A stretch of DNA of 64,000 nucleotides from Muribaculaceae bacterium. GTDB taxonomy: Bacteria > Bacteroidota > Bacteroidia > Bacteroidales > Muribaculaceae. Below are positions 35,401-42,552 of the stretch, in pieces. The position numbers and the translations under genes were made by a program. The stretch spans positions 27,498-91,497 of the forward strand of contig JAFRRT010000023.1 in the NCBI GenBank assembly GCA_017427945.1, read 5' to 3'. The notes beneath the pieces are model-generated. The model saw only the letters and a list, made by a program, of their open reading frames with translations. It did no database searches and was not told the origin of the DNA. Each line of letters opens with the position of its first letter. Position 1 is the stretch's first letter.

Positions 35401-36038
35401 CGCCCAATCACGAGATTTGTCATCCTTGTGCATGACTGGAACGCGTTGTCGCCGATGGTGGTCACTTGATCAGGGATGATTACCTCGGTCAGTTGACGGC
35501 ACTTGAAAAAGAGATGGTGATTGATGATTCTCAGGTTCTTGGGCAGCGTGACAGTGGTCAACGCCATGCACTCGTTGAAGGCATAAACGCCGATGTCGGT
35601 CACATTGTCGGGCAAATCGATGCTCGTGAGTGCCGAACAACCGTCAAAAGCGTGTGCCCCGATGCTGGTAACATCAAACGGTATATCAATCTCGGTGAGG
35701 CTCGTGCAACCGGTAAAAGCCTCATCACCGATGGTTGTCACCATGCCAGGCAATTGCACGCTGGTCAGCCCTGTACAACCCTTAAAGGCACAATTGTCGA
35801 TGGCAGCGACCTTGTAATTGTGGTTGTTTATGATGAGGTTGCCGGGAATGACGATATCGCCGCTGTAGGAGTTAAAACTTTCATCCTTATAGGTAACGCT
35901 CAAGGTGTTGGCGGCAATGCAATTGTAGTAGATACCATCAACCTCAACAGAGTATGGCGTAGCACTCAAGGAGGTACCTAACAGCAATACCGCCAGCAGT
36001 GCTGTCCTTAGAGGTGTGGTGAATGTCTTCTTCGTCAT
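32490..36038 (-). CDS. BspA-like protein of four header-LRR-cap modules with dockerin-like C-terminus
   Basis: An 1182-residue exported protein with a signal peptide (about 1-26). It is built of four tandem modules starting near residues 28, 286, 499 and 759. Each has a header (G-IYY...YSGDIVIP...), a stack of ~23-residue BspA LRRs, and a cap with the pattern LYV-x(9)-Y-x(5)-W-x-x-F. An acidic, helix-prone insertion at about 1019-1060 (ATIEEALGEVDDEDIEELIE) interrupts the last LRR stack and is absent from the other modules. Two dockerin-like repeats (DVNGDGEVNIADVNCVINAI; DANQDGEINIADINAIIDYI) close the chain. Confidence 0.88.
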   Translation of the reverse strand: MTKKTFTTPLRTALLAVLLLGTSLSATPYSVEVDGIYYNCIAANTLSVTYKDESFNSYSGDIVIPGNLIINNHNYKVAAIDNCAFKGCTGLTSVQLPGMVTTIGDEAFTGCTSLTEIDIPFDVTSIGAHAFDGCSALTSIDLPDNVTDIGVYAFNECMALTTVTLPKNLRIINHHLFFKCRQLTEVIIPDQVTTIGDNAFQSCTRMTNLVIGRNVNTIGNLAFRGCSALKDITCFKDAPPTWNGTDCFAEANYTQATLYVRLIRINLYHEATGWKKFQHVNEIPYEREDKGVYYIQLNWSGWTEWGVSFRDYSYNSYKGDVSIPSATGGGSPQGKVVKILHDAFRDCDSLTSVSMPGTIHTIERRAFLNCTALKELTISNGVTVIPDSAFTGCSSLTSLTLPNGLKSIGAAALDGCNMLETLNIGENVSNLTFDPRAFEGYTALKAINCYAMMPPVVTGEGFTQEQLANVVLYVQPSSLIDYKLDPYWGRFAHIESWTYDFCHNGIYYIITSPTEVAVSNHAPTGGSYTASTITIPEHATYAGDDYTVTAINKGAFINCPKVNTVNLPETVTAIGTQAFKGCSGLKSISFPKKVSVIDRQAFMGCTKLTSLTIPSHIYAVEDSAFYSCTGLTSLDLGASVTFIGNYAFAGCYNLPQVFIPSSVIAICGGAFQDCTNLKNVTIDMNHQGFSVDGDVFRDCYALSTITCLPLTPPELDNQRGGFTESLMETVSLMVPHSFVDAYRNADVWSEFANIQPLSYDIIDNKIYYLITGDNTVGVIHNGYTNGYSGVVEIPSAVYINDKSMKVTSIESYAFYGCIDLRKVTVPNTVTEIGTYAFYATDIYEVTLSKNITEIKEFTFASTSLSSITIPDKVTKIGDGAFFGCADLHDVVLPENLTTIGEGAFMSAGFLPGYLNINLPNTLTQLGNGAFLGSYVRNVTIPNSLDSIPPQAFAMCMKLQHVTIPNSIKKIGYLAFYANNSLRNVTIPNSVKYIDYGAFMWCDVLDNVYIGSGVEYIDEWAFGKLDESYYEDLIATIEEALGEVDDEDIEELIEEWKDYISELMGDIHPISSVTCMATTPPVLKNDGFAASYYSANLTVPQGSLTKYKNAENWKKFVHIITDNLTDVNGDGEVNIADVNCVINAIYNQDSSSSRFDANQDGEINIADINAIIDYILQGNMHPL

Positions 36039-36088
36039 AGTAATAGTATTGTTGTGTTATATGTTTCTCGCGTCATCAAGGCGGCACA

Positions 36089-37477
36089 TTAATGTACGCC
36101 GACACCACTGATGATTTCATTGATGATGGCATTGATGTCGGCGATGTTGACCTCGCCATCACCATTCACGTCGCCAATGACGCCCTCGCCATCCACAGGT
36201 ATGCGGGTGTGACCGCCGTTGCCGCCCAAGATGACAATATCAATCACATTGTTGGCGTCTCCAATATTGATTTCACCGTCATGGTTCACGTCGGCAGGGC
36301 TGTAGTTTTCGGTTATGTCACCTATGATTTGGTAGAAATCCTTCCAATACAAGGCTGATTGATAGGCTCCGAGGGATTCTTGCGGGACATGAAGCGTTGC
36401 ATGGTCATAATAGCCCATGTCATCAAACAAACCATAATCAATGCTGGGAGGTGTTACTGCTAAACATGCCACATTAGTCAGTTGGCTGCAGGAATAAAAG
36501 ATAAGACTGCCGATATTGGTGACACCTTTGCCGATAGTGACGCTGATGAGTCGGCTACAACCCTCAAACGCATACCCGCCGATGGTAGTCACCGAATTAG
36601 GGATGATGACACTGACAAGACCCGAGCAGTTCTCAAAAGCCGACTCCCCGATTGTCTCGACCGAATGACCCAGAGAAATGCTTGTAAGGCCCCTACAATT
36701 ATAAAATGCATAATCCCTGATGTAGGTGACCGAACCGGGGATTGAAATGCCGGAAAGTAGGGTGCAATCAAAAAATGCTTCTGAGCCGATGATGGTCACC
36801 GAGTTGGGGAGGGTGACACTGGTAACTTTTGAACTTTTGAGAAAACCAGCGGGAATCAGTTCGACCTTATCGCCAACTGCAACACTGTCAATGCCGGCTG
36901 TTATCATAGAGCCCGTCGAAGAACAATGCTTGGCGTTCCAAATCAATGTGGTTATCTGAAAGCATGCGTTAAATGCATTATCGCCAATAGATGTGACCGA
37001 TTTGCCTATTTTTAACGTTTCCAGAGCGGTGCATGCATAAAAGGCATAATGATCGATGGTCGTTACCGCGTCAGGAATGGTCACGCTGGTGATATTACTC
37101 ATTGAAAATGCGTATGCGCCAATGAATCTCAATGACCTAGGCAGGTCGATGCTGGTCAAAGCGTCACACTTGCAGAAGGCATTATTACCAATAGATGTCA
37201 CCGTGCCAGGGATCGTCACATGAGTCAAATTGCTACAAAGCATGAAGGCGTTTTTGCCGATGCCTGTGACGGCATAGGTTGTACCGCCGGAGGTGACCAT
37301 TTCAGGAATCACGACATCGCCGCTGTAGCAGTTGCTTTGTCCGTTGTTGGTAACGATAGCCTCACCGTCAACCACGTCATAGTATATGCCGTCTTGCACA
37401 AAGCTATAGCCTCTTGCCACCATCGGCAACAGCAGCATAATAACAACCAAAGCCCAATATGTCATTGTCCGTTTCAT
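36089..37477 (-). CDS. Short BspA-like LRR protein with dockerin-like C-terminus, first gene of the operon
   Basis: A 462-residue exported protein. An upstream TTG could extend it, but the ATG at 37477 gives a proper signal peptide (MKRTMTYWALVVIMLLLPMV, then ARG) and lies downstream of the -7 element at 37529-37536. One header (GIYYDVVDGEAIVTNNGQSN) and about 14 BspA repeats follow, then a cap with YWKDFYQI, then two dockerin-like segments (DVNHDGEINIGDANNVIDIV; DVNGDGEVNIADINAIINEI) separated by a Gly/His-rich spacer. Header wording is nearly the same as in the 28680-32474 protein, so the two are recent paralogues. Confidence 0.88.
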   Translation of the reverse strand: MKRTMTYWALVVIMLLLPMVARGYSFVQDGIYYDVVDGEAIVTNNGQSNCYSGDVVIPEMVTSGGTTYAVTGIGKNAFMLCSNLTHVTIPGTVTSIGNNAFCKCDALTSIDLPRSLRFIGAYAFSMSNITSVTIPDAVTTIDHYAFYACTALETLKIGKSVTSIGDNAFNACFQITTLIWNAKHCSSTGSMITAGIDSVAVGDKVELIPAGFLKSSKVTSVTLPNSVTIIGSEAFFDCTLLSGISIPGSVTYIRDYAFYNCRGLTSISLGHSVETIGESAFENCSGLVSVIIPNSVTTIGGYAFEGCSRLISVTIGKGVTNIGSLIFYSCSQLTNVACLAVTPPSIDYGLFDDMGYYDHATLHVPQESLGAYQSALYWKDFYQIIGDITENYSPADVNHDGEINIGDANNVIDIVILGGNGGHTRIPVDGEGVIGDVNGDGEVNIADINAIINEIISGVGVH

Positions 37478-37528
37478 GATTTCTTGCATAAGGTCATTAG
37501 GCGGTTTGAGGACATAATCTGTCGTTTG

Positions 37529-37735
37529 CAAAATTACTACATTCAATTAGATTATCAGCAAAAAAGCAGCATAATTCTGACTTCATTTGGAAATTTATAT
37601 TGTGCTGATTTTCAAGCATCTAAAAAATTAAAAGTTCATTTGGGGTAAATTCGGGTTCCCAAGGAACAACCGACAGCCGTTTTTGATGTAATTTTGCACT
37701 GAATCCCACAAATCCGGACGACAAAACAATTGAAT
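37529..37735. promoter_or_regulatory. Divergent regulatory block, copy 1
   Basis: It holds a reverse -7 element TAATTTTG (37529-37536) for the BspA operon and a forward -7 TAATTTTG (37689-37696) for the TPR regulator. Between them are TGACTTCATTT, TTGATTTTCAA-like DNA and GTTCATTTGGGG (37634-37645), all repeated in order at 41492-41690. The shared length implies duplication, and the conserved inner motif is a candidate operator. Confidence 0.7.
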
Positions 37736-37736
37736 C

Positions 37737-39533
37737 ATGATGAAATGGATTGAACGTGCCCTCGTGGCCACGACAATTATCTTGGCACTATGGAGCTGCC
37801 ATAGCGGCACTCCATCGGCCACCATGCAGGAACTGTCACGTATCGACTCGATGGTCTATCATCAAGGAGAAGCCGAGGCCTTGTCCATGCTGCAACAGAT
37901 AAATACCGAACGTTTCAGCAAAAAAGAGCGCTCCTACTACACCGTGCTGCTGTCGATGGCACAATACAAGAACTACGTTCCTTGCACTAGCGACTTGGCT
38001 ATCAATGAAGCGGTTAGCTATTTCAAGCAGTCGGGTGAAGACTTGTATTATTTGAAAGCGCTTGTCGCCCAGGGTTGTGTCAACGAAGACATGGGCAATC
38101 TTGACAAGGCGGTTGACAGTTATCATCATGCCGAAGTTTTGCCCCTGTCAACCGACAGCGCACTGATTGCCTACGCAAAACTGCGATTAGGTGCTTTATA
38201 CCATGACCAATATACCGGCTCTGAAACGCTGTCGGTACAAAAGTATCTTGAAGCCATGATTCTGTATCAAGCCCTTGGAGATAAGCACTATGAAGGCGTC
38301 TGTGCCGGATGCATCGGAAACATCTATCGCAATATTGACGAAAAACACGATTCATCTGTTGTCTTATTAAATCATTCCATAGAATTGGCCAAAGAATTGA
38401 ATGAACCGTTACAGCAACTTGACGGGAAATTTGCATTGCTCGAGTATTATATGCTTAAGGAAGAAGATTATAAGACTGCCATTAAATATGGATTGGATGG
38501 CCTTTCGGGCATTAAGGCTTATTCCCTTGGGAATGACAAAGAACCCAGGCTGCAATACCACTTGGCATACTGTTATCTGAAGTCAGGCCGTTTGGATTCG
38601 GCGCTCTACTATATCAACATCGCCCCCAAACCCATGACTGCCGTCGATAGTCTCGTATATTTTAAAACCTGCTCTGAATTAGAGCATTACCGCAACAATG
38701 ATTACAAATCTTTGGCCTTGTATAAACAGGCTAACGCAATAGGCGACTCCGTTCTAGTGGCAGGTCTCAATCACCGCCTGCTGGCTGTCGAGAAGAAATA
38801 TGATGTCCAGTTGGCGGAGCTGAACAAGGTAAAATACCAGTCCAAACTCAGGGGCACACTGTTGGCGCTGGCGGCAGTCATCATCGCTGCTCTGGCCTTA
38901 TTGTTGGGATTGTTACGCTACCGTAACCGCCTGAAAAACATGGCCATTGAAACCGAAGCACTGAAAAGTGACCTTGACACATCACTGTTAAGTCTGGAGC
39001 AGATGCAGGCCAACATCAGCAACTATGAGAACGAACTGAAGGCAGCACAAGCCGAGCTGAAGGGCAACGAGAACGAAATCGCCGCACTGCAAGAAAAACT
39101 GACCAACACCGACGAAATTCGCACCATCGTTGACGAACAAATTAAAATCGTCCATGAGTTGATACAATCCTCCTATGAGCTGGACGGCACCCGATTTGCC
39201 CAAAAGTTCAATGAGCTGATGACCATGCCTGAGGCAGGCAGCGATAACGCCTCTTATTGGGACAATCTGCAACAGTTGGTCAACGATCTGTTTGACAATG
39301 TGCTTGTTAAGGCGCAAGAGACGGCAGGCGGCACGTTGCGTGATGACGAAATCAATTACCTCGCACTGCATTGCTGCGGCTTCTCACGCACCGTCATCAT
39401 GATTTGCATGAAGTACAAGAGTCTGGGAACTGTATCGAACAAGAAAGTCCAGATTGCCCACAAACTGGGTGTCGCCAACCTCGACGACTTCGTAAAACCC
39501 TACAAAGGGCCCGAGGCACAACCCGCCGAGTAA
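37737..39533 (+). CDS. TPR-containing membrane regulator with C-terminal DNA-binding-like domain
   Basis: A 598-residue one-component regulator of a type common in Bacteroidales. The N-terminal signal ends in a lipobox-like LWSC (Cys21). Residues ~30-360 are tetratricopeptide repeats, probably periplasmic. A membrane helix lies at about 373-392 (LLALAAVIIAALALLLGLL), followed by a cytosolic coiled coil to ~475. The C-terminal ~60 residues (LRDDEINYLALHCCGFSRTV through KVQIAHKLGV) look like a helix-turn-helix of the LuxR or sigma-region-4 type. It is divergent from the BspA operon and shares its upstream block, so it likely controls that operon. The signal sensed is unknown. Confidence 0.82.
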   Translation: MMKWIERALVATTIILALWSCHSGTPSATMQELSRIDSMVYHQGEAEALSMLQQINTERFSKKERSYYTVLLSMAQYKNYVPCTSDLAINEAVSYFKQSGEDLYYLKALVAQGCVNEDMGNLDKAVDSYHHAEVLPLSTDSALIAYAKLRLGALYHDQYTGSETLSVQKYLEAMILYQALGDKHYEGVCAGCIGNIYRNIDEKHDSSVVLLNHSIELAKELNEPLQQLDGKFALLEYYMLKEEDYKTAIKYGLDGLSGIKAYSLGNDKEPRLQYHLAYCYLKSGRLDSALYYINIAPKPMTAVDSLVYFKTCSELEHYRNNDYKSLALYKQANAIGDSVLVAGLNHRLLAVEKKYDVQLAELNKVKYQSKLRGTLLALAAVIIAALALLLGLLRYRNRLKNMAIETEALKSDLDTSLLSLEQMQANISNYENELKAAQAELKGNENEIAALQEKLTNTDEIRTIVDEQIKIVHELIQSSYELDGTRFAQKFNELMTMPEAGSDNASYWDNLQQLVNDLFDNVLVKAQETAGGTLRDDEINYLALHCCGFSRTVIMICMKYKSLGTVSNKKVQIAHKLGVANLDDFVKPYKGPEAQPAE

Positions 39534-39551
39534 AGTTGTCCTTATAATAAA

Positions 39552-39586
39552 AAGCAGGGAGGCCACGCAAATGACCTCCCTTGCTT
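39552..39586. terminator. Bidirectional terminator between the TPR regulator and beta-barrel genes
   Basis: GGGAGG pairs with CCTCCC, with outer AGCA/TGCT and inner CA/TG pairing around a short loop, between two convergent stop codons. A-rich DNA precedes it and serves as the T-run for the reverse strand. Confidence 0.75.
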
Positions 39587-39607
39587 ACGATTCACTTATT
39601 CGGGATA

Positions 39608-40114
39608 TCAGAAGCGGTAACCCACCCCAACGCCGAACACCACTTGGCTGGCATGGCTGATGATCTGGTACTTGACCTCGCCATTCAGACACCAATGATC
39701 ACCTATCAGGTAATCAATGCCACCGCCCAGGTTGCAGCCGAACTTTGAATCCGTCTGGCTGTCAGAGCTGAAGTCATAGCCCCCGACGCTGACATCAACA
39801 CCATCGGCATGCCAGATGCCCAAAACCACGCCTGCAAGAGGATAGATGCGCACCTTCTCGCCCAAATCAAACAAGTAGTTGGCCTCAAGGTTCACGTCAA
39901 AGGCCGACACACCCTCATGCTTGAAATAATAGTTGCTTGACAGACTGGCTCTGAAAGCATCAGTAAGGCTGTTCTTCAAGTGCAGGCCGATGCCTGCGGT
40001 CTCAGCCTTGGTGCCATATACCACCTGACCGCCAAAGGTCCACTCTCCACTCTCGGCATGGGCTATCAACATGGCCGCCGACATCACAAATAACAATAAA
40101 AACTTCTTCATCAT
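39608..40114 (-). CDS. Small outer-membrane beta-barrel protein
   Basis: A 168-residue exported protein. The signal peptide is about 1-21 (AMLIAHAES). The rest is alternating-residue strands separated by turns, such as WTFGGQVVYG, GIGLHLKNSL, ASLSSNYYF, FDVNLEANYLF and KVRIYPLAGVVLGIW. It ends VVFGVGVGYRF with the terminal Phe typical of outer-membrane barrels. The size suggests an eight-stranded OmpW/OmpX-like barrel. It is a tandem paralogue of the next gene (same mature length and strand order) and the last gene of a three-gene operon. No ligand is evident. Confidence 0.85.
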   Translation of the reverse strand: MMKKFLLLFVMSAAMLIAHAESGEWTFGGQVVYGTKAETAGIGLHLKNSLTDAFRASLSSNYYFKHEGVSAFDVNLEANYLFDLGEKVRIYPLAGVVLGIWHADGVDVSVGGYDFSSDSQTDSKFGCNLGGGIDYLIGDHWCLNGEVKYQIISHASQVVFGVGVGYRF

Positions 40115-40157
40115 TAAACATTTATTTATAGGTTAATACATGATTATTTGTATTGCC

Positions 40158-40664
40158 TCAAAAGCGGAACCCCACACCGACGCCAAACAGCACTTGGTCG
40201 GCGTTTTTCATGAATCGATATTTGACCTCGGCATTGATTAACCAGTGCTCTCCAAGCAGGTAGTCGATACCCCCGCCAACGTTCAGGCCAATCTCGTAGT
40301 GGGTTTTGTCACCGCTCTCAAATCTCCATCCGTCCACATCGGTGTCGGATTGACGCCAAATGGCGGCACAACCACCAACCAACGGATAGAGTTGTATCTT
40401 CTCTCCCACATTGAACAGATAGTTACACTCTAGGTTGACATCAAAGCAGCTCACTCCGTTTTTCTCGAAGTAGTAGTTGCCTGACAAAGCGGTCCGCCAT
40501 GAATCTAGATAGTGTGTCTTGAAATGAAGCCCTGCACCGGGCATGTTCCCCTCGGTCCCATAAACCAACTGGGTGCCAACGGTCCACTCAAGGACATCAG
40601 CCACAAAGGCGCTTGCTGTCACCGAGCAGATTGCCACGATTGCTGCCAATATGAAACGTTTCAT
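40158..40664 (-). CDS. Small outer-membrane beta-barrel protein, tandem paralogue
   Basis: A 168-residue exported protein. An upstream ATG at 40697 precedes a non-signal stretch. The ATG at 40664 gives the signal peptide MKRFILAAIVAICSVTASAF and is chosen. It shares with the neighbouring gene the strand order WTVGTQLVYGTEG, GAGLHFKTHYLDSWRTALSG, CFDVNLECNYLFNVGEKIQL, GGGIDYLLGEHWLINAEVKY and terminal VLFGVGVGFRF. The paralogues differ mostly in the exposed-loop segments. It lies 38 bp after the upstream gene and 43 bp before the next. Confidence 0.85.
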   Translation of the reverse strand: MKRFILAAIVAICSVTASAFVADVLEWTVGTQLVYGTEGNMPGAGLHFKTHYLDSWRTALSGNYYFEKNGVSCFDVNLECNYLFNVGEKIQLYPLVGGCAAIWRQSDTDVDGWRFESGDKTHYEIGLNVGGGIDYLLGEHWLINAEVKYRFMKNADQVLFGVGVGFRF

Positions 40665-40702
40665 CTTTATTACTTGATTACTTAGAATTGACGGCAAACG
40701 GA

Positions 40703-41380
40703 TTATTCTTCTTCAGCGGCACAGTTGCCTGATTTCAAAGCATCGTCCACAACTGGCATGAGGATTTCGGGATGATTGAAAAACTCCTTGCTGTCAAACG
40801 CTTTACTGTCGATATAGTCCTGCACAAACGGGAATCGCTTGAAGCGGTTTTTCAACATTTTCTTCAGTCCTATAACCTTGGCGTGTACGATAATCTTCCA
40901 ATAGGCATAGGCCCGCTTTTCTCCCTTCACATAATAATAGTACTTCGTTGAATTCCAGTATGACATCATGGTAGGCGTAAAGGAGAAGTCCTCAGCAGGA
41001 GAAATATAGCCTATCATTCGCTCAGTTTCATAGACTTTCATCAACAGTCGAGGGCTTTTGGGCTTCTTGCCTGTCAGTTCGCAGAAGTCATACACCATGA
41101 CAGGTACAAACGTGAGTTCCTGCTGGTCGCTCTCGGTGGGTGGGAACACTAGCGACTTGATATCGGTTGTAGCATATCTTTTGCCTTTACCCTTAAACTT
41201 TTCGCTCACTTTGATTTTGTCGCCCATGATATCGCCCTTCAAGAACCCGTTAATAACAGTGCCGTCATTGAGCGTGAGGATAACCTTGTAATCATCTGGA
41301 TTTGCCTTGGCGATTGCAGGCTGCCAGGTGAACAGGGTAATCATCAACACGAGCAGTAAGTGTTTTGTTGTCTTCAGCAT
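40703..41380 (-). CDS. Exported protein of unknown function, first gene of the beta-barrel operon
   Basis: A 225-residue protein I do not recognise. Residues 1-24 are a signal peptide (LFTWQPAIAKA). The first mature part reads KVILTLNDGTVINGFLKGDI and KIKVSEKFKGKGKRYATTDI, then KSLVF, like a small SH3 or LSm-like barrel seen in other Bacteroidota periplasmic proteins. The rest is Lys/Tyr-rich with no known motif and an acidic tail. It heads the operon with the two barrels, under the -7 element at 41492-41499, and may be their periplasmic partner. That link is only contextual. Confidence 0.7.
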   Translation of the reverse strand: MLKTTKHLLLVLMITLFTWQPAIAKANPDDYKVILTLNDGTVINGFLKGDIMGDKIKVSEKFKGKGKRYATTDIKSLVFPPTESDQQELTFVPVMVYDFCELTGKKPKSPRLLMKVYETERMIGYISPAEDFSFTPTMMSYWNSTKYYYYVKGEKRAYAYWKIIVHAKVIGLKKMLKNRFKRFPFVQDYIDSKAFDSKEFFNHPEILMPVVDDALKSGNCAAEEE

Positions 41381-41491
41381 AATTTGATTATATGAATGAT
41401 TATAATAACTGTTGAGTCAATTCTTGAGCACGCTATTCAATGGTATAAAAGCGTCAATAAGAGCATGGGAAGACACCCAAAACGCTCATCG

Positions 41492-41690
41492 CAAAATTAC
41501 TATTACCAATTAGACCGACCAAAAAAATCGGCATCATTTTGACTTCATTTCAGTAATTGTAAATTGTTGATTTTCAATTATTTGAAAAACAAAAAGTTCA
41601 TTTGGGGATAATGTGGTCGAAAGCGACCTTTCAAGTCGCCAAAAACTGATGAAATTTTGCAATCAATCCCACCATTTTCGACAACAAAAA
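41492..41690. promoter_or_regulatory. Divergent regulatory block, copy 2
   Basis: Repeats in order the elements of the block at 37529-37735: reverse -7 TAATTTTG (41492-41499), TGACTTCATTT, TTGATTTTCAA, GTTCATTTGGGG (41596-41607), then ATTTTGCAATCAATCCCACC. The forward -7 is changed to AAATTTTG and no forward gene follows. The 379-bp gap 41381-41759 holds this block and a short tRNA-like stretch at 41711-41740. Confidence 0.7.
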
Positions 41691-41759
41691 TACTTTTTAT
41701 TGGCGCAACCGGCATTAGCTCAGCAGGGCTGGTGCACACCCCTCACTCCTCAAGTTAGT

Positions 41760-42053
41760 TTATCGTCTTTTTTTGTTAAACAAGTCTGAATGTGTACCGG
41801 TGCGATAGAGGGTGATAATGCGAATGTCAGTGTCTTTCTGATAAATGAGTAGCCAGTCAGGTGAAATATGGCACTCTCGGTAACCTATATAATCTCCATG
41901 AAGTTGATGATCACGGTTCTTCTCGGGTAATGGAAGATCATTTGCCAATAACTCAATGACGGCAAAGAGGTCTTGAAGATCAAGACCACGTTTTTTGGCT
42001 TGTTTCAGGTCTTTTTTGAATTGACCTGTCAGAGATACATGATAAACTGCCAT
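41760..42053 (-). CDS. YafQ-type toxin of a type II toxin-antitoxin pair
   Basis: A 97-residue RelE-superfamily mRNA interferase of the YafQ branch, which cuts mRNA on the ribosome. Visible motifs are YHVSLTGQFKKDLKQAKKRG, the LPEKNRDHQLHGDYIGYREC block with the His pair, HISPDWLLIYQ and the C-terminal RTGTHSDLF with the catalytic His. A longer frame starts at 42140 but would run through the antitoxin gene. The ATG at 42053 fits the family start and leaves a 7-bp gap after the antitoxin. Confidence 0.93.
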   Translation of the reverse strand: MAVYHVSLTGQFKKDLKQAKKRGLDLQDLFAVIELLANDLPLPEKNRDHQLHGDYIGYRECHISPDWLLIYQKDTDIRIITLYRTGTHSDLFNKKRR

Positions 42054-42060
42054 GGGATGA

Positions 42061-42300
42061 TTATAATGTCTCGGCCCAGCGCTTGAATTCATTGACCGTT
42101 CCAGTGAATTCAATTCCTTTATCATTACGGGCGTCCTCAATAACTCTCATGGTTTTATCATTCAGACTCTTCCCTGTCTCTGGGTCGATGAGACGTGGTT
42201 TTTCAATGACCTGATAAGTCCAGCCCAGCTTCTCCATCATCTTTTTGAAAAAGCCGACTTCTTTATTGGGGATGTTGATAGTAATGGAAGTCATATCCAT
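42061..42300 (-). CDS. Antitoxin partner of the YafQ-type toxin
   Basis: A 79-residue protein just before the toxin in the same operon, the usual antitoxin-first order. The N-terminus MDMTSITINIPNKEVGFFKK has the beta-strand and helix start of ribbon-helix-helix or AbrB-like antitoxins. The C-terminal part (KSLNDKTMRVIEDARNDKGI, FTGTVNEFKRWAETL) probably wraps the toxin. Frames begin as far up as 42354, but the promoter element at 42325-42332 excludes that start. ATGs at 42306, 42300 and 42294 remain possible. Confidence 0.85.
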   Translation of the reverse strand: MDMTSITINIPNKEVGFFKKMMEKLGWTYQVIEKPRLIDPETGKSLNDKTMRVIEDARNDKGIEFTGTVNEFKRWAETL

Positions 42301-42324
42301 AATCATTTGACTTGTTGATGGATG

Positions 42325-42332
42325 CAAAGGTA
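42325..42332 (-). promoter_or_regulatory. -7 promoter element of the toxin-antitoxin operon
   Basis: The reverse strand reads TACCTTTG, about 25 bp before the antitoxin start. Confidence 0.65.
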
Positions 42333-42440
42333 ACGCTTTTTCTTGAAAATGCAATTAAATCGCTTGACAAAAACAATTAATTGAACTGGGACGCACGTGT
42401 ACGCGCGGACAAAACGGACAAAACGGACGAAAAGAGGCTT

Positions 42441-42552
42441 TAGGTTTTAGGTTTTGGGAGGAGCGTAGGGCCTGGCCGCATGAGGCATGAGGCATGAGGG
42501 ATGAGGCAGCCAACTAACGCCTAACGCCTATTGCCTAATGCCTAACGCCTAA
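42441..42552. repeat. Dispersed repeat with GCCTAA steps (copy B)
   Basis: Reads TTTTGGGAGGAGCGTAGGGC, then CTGGCCGCATGAGGCATGAGG and GGCAGCCAACTAACGCCTAA, the same order and orientation as 25867-26049 but with one unit rather than three. Its right end overlaps the last codons and stop of the LOG gene. Upstream 42361-42440 is a GGACAAAACGG tandem stretch. Confidence 0.75.

Noticed and set aside
26200-37400. Possible CRISPR-like array because of regularly spaced similar DNA
   Set aside because: The period is about 69 bp, one 23-residue LRR, in a continuous frame. Repeats are degenerate and there are no unique spacers or cas genes.
41705-41745. Possible tRNA gene (TTAGCTCAGCAGGGCTGG resembles a D arm)
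   Set aside because: No matching acceptor, anticodon or T arm follows before 41760. At most a remnant or chance.
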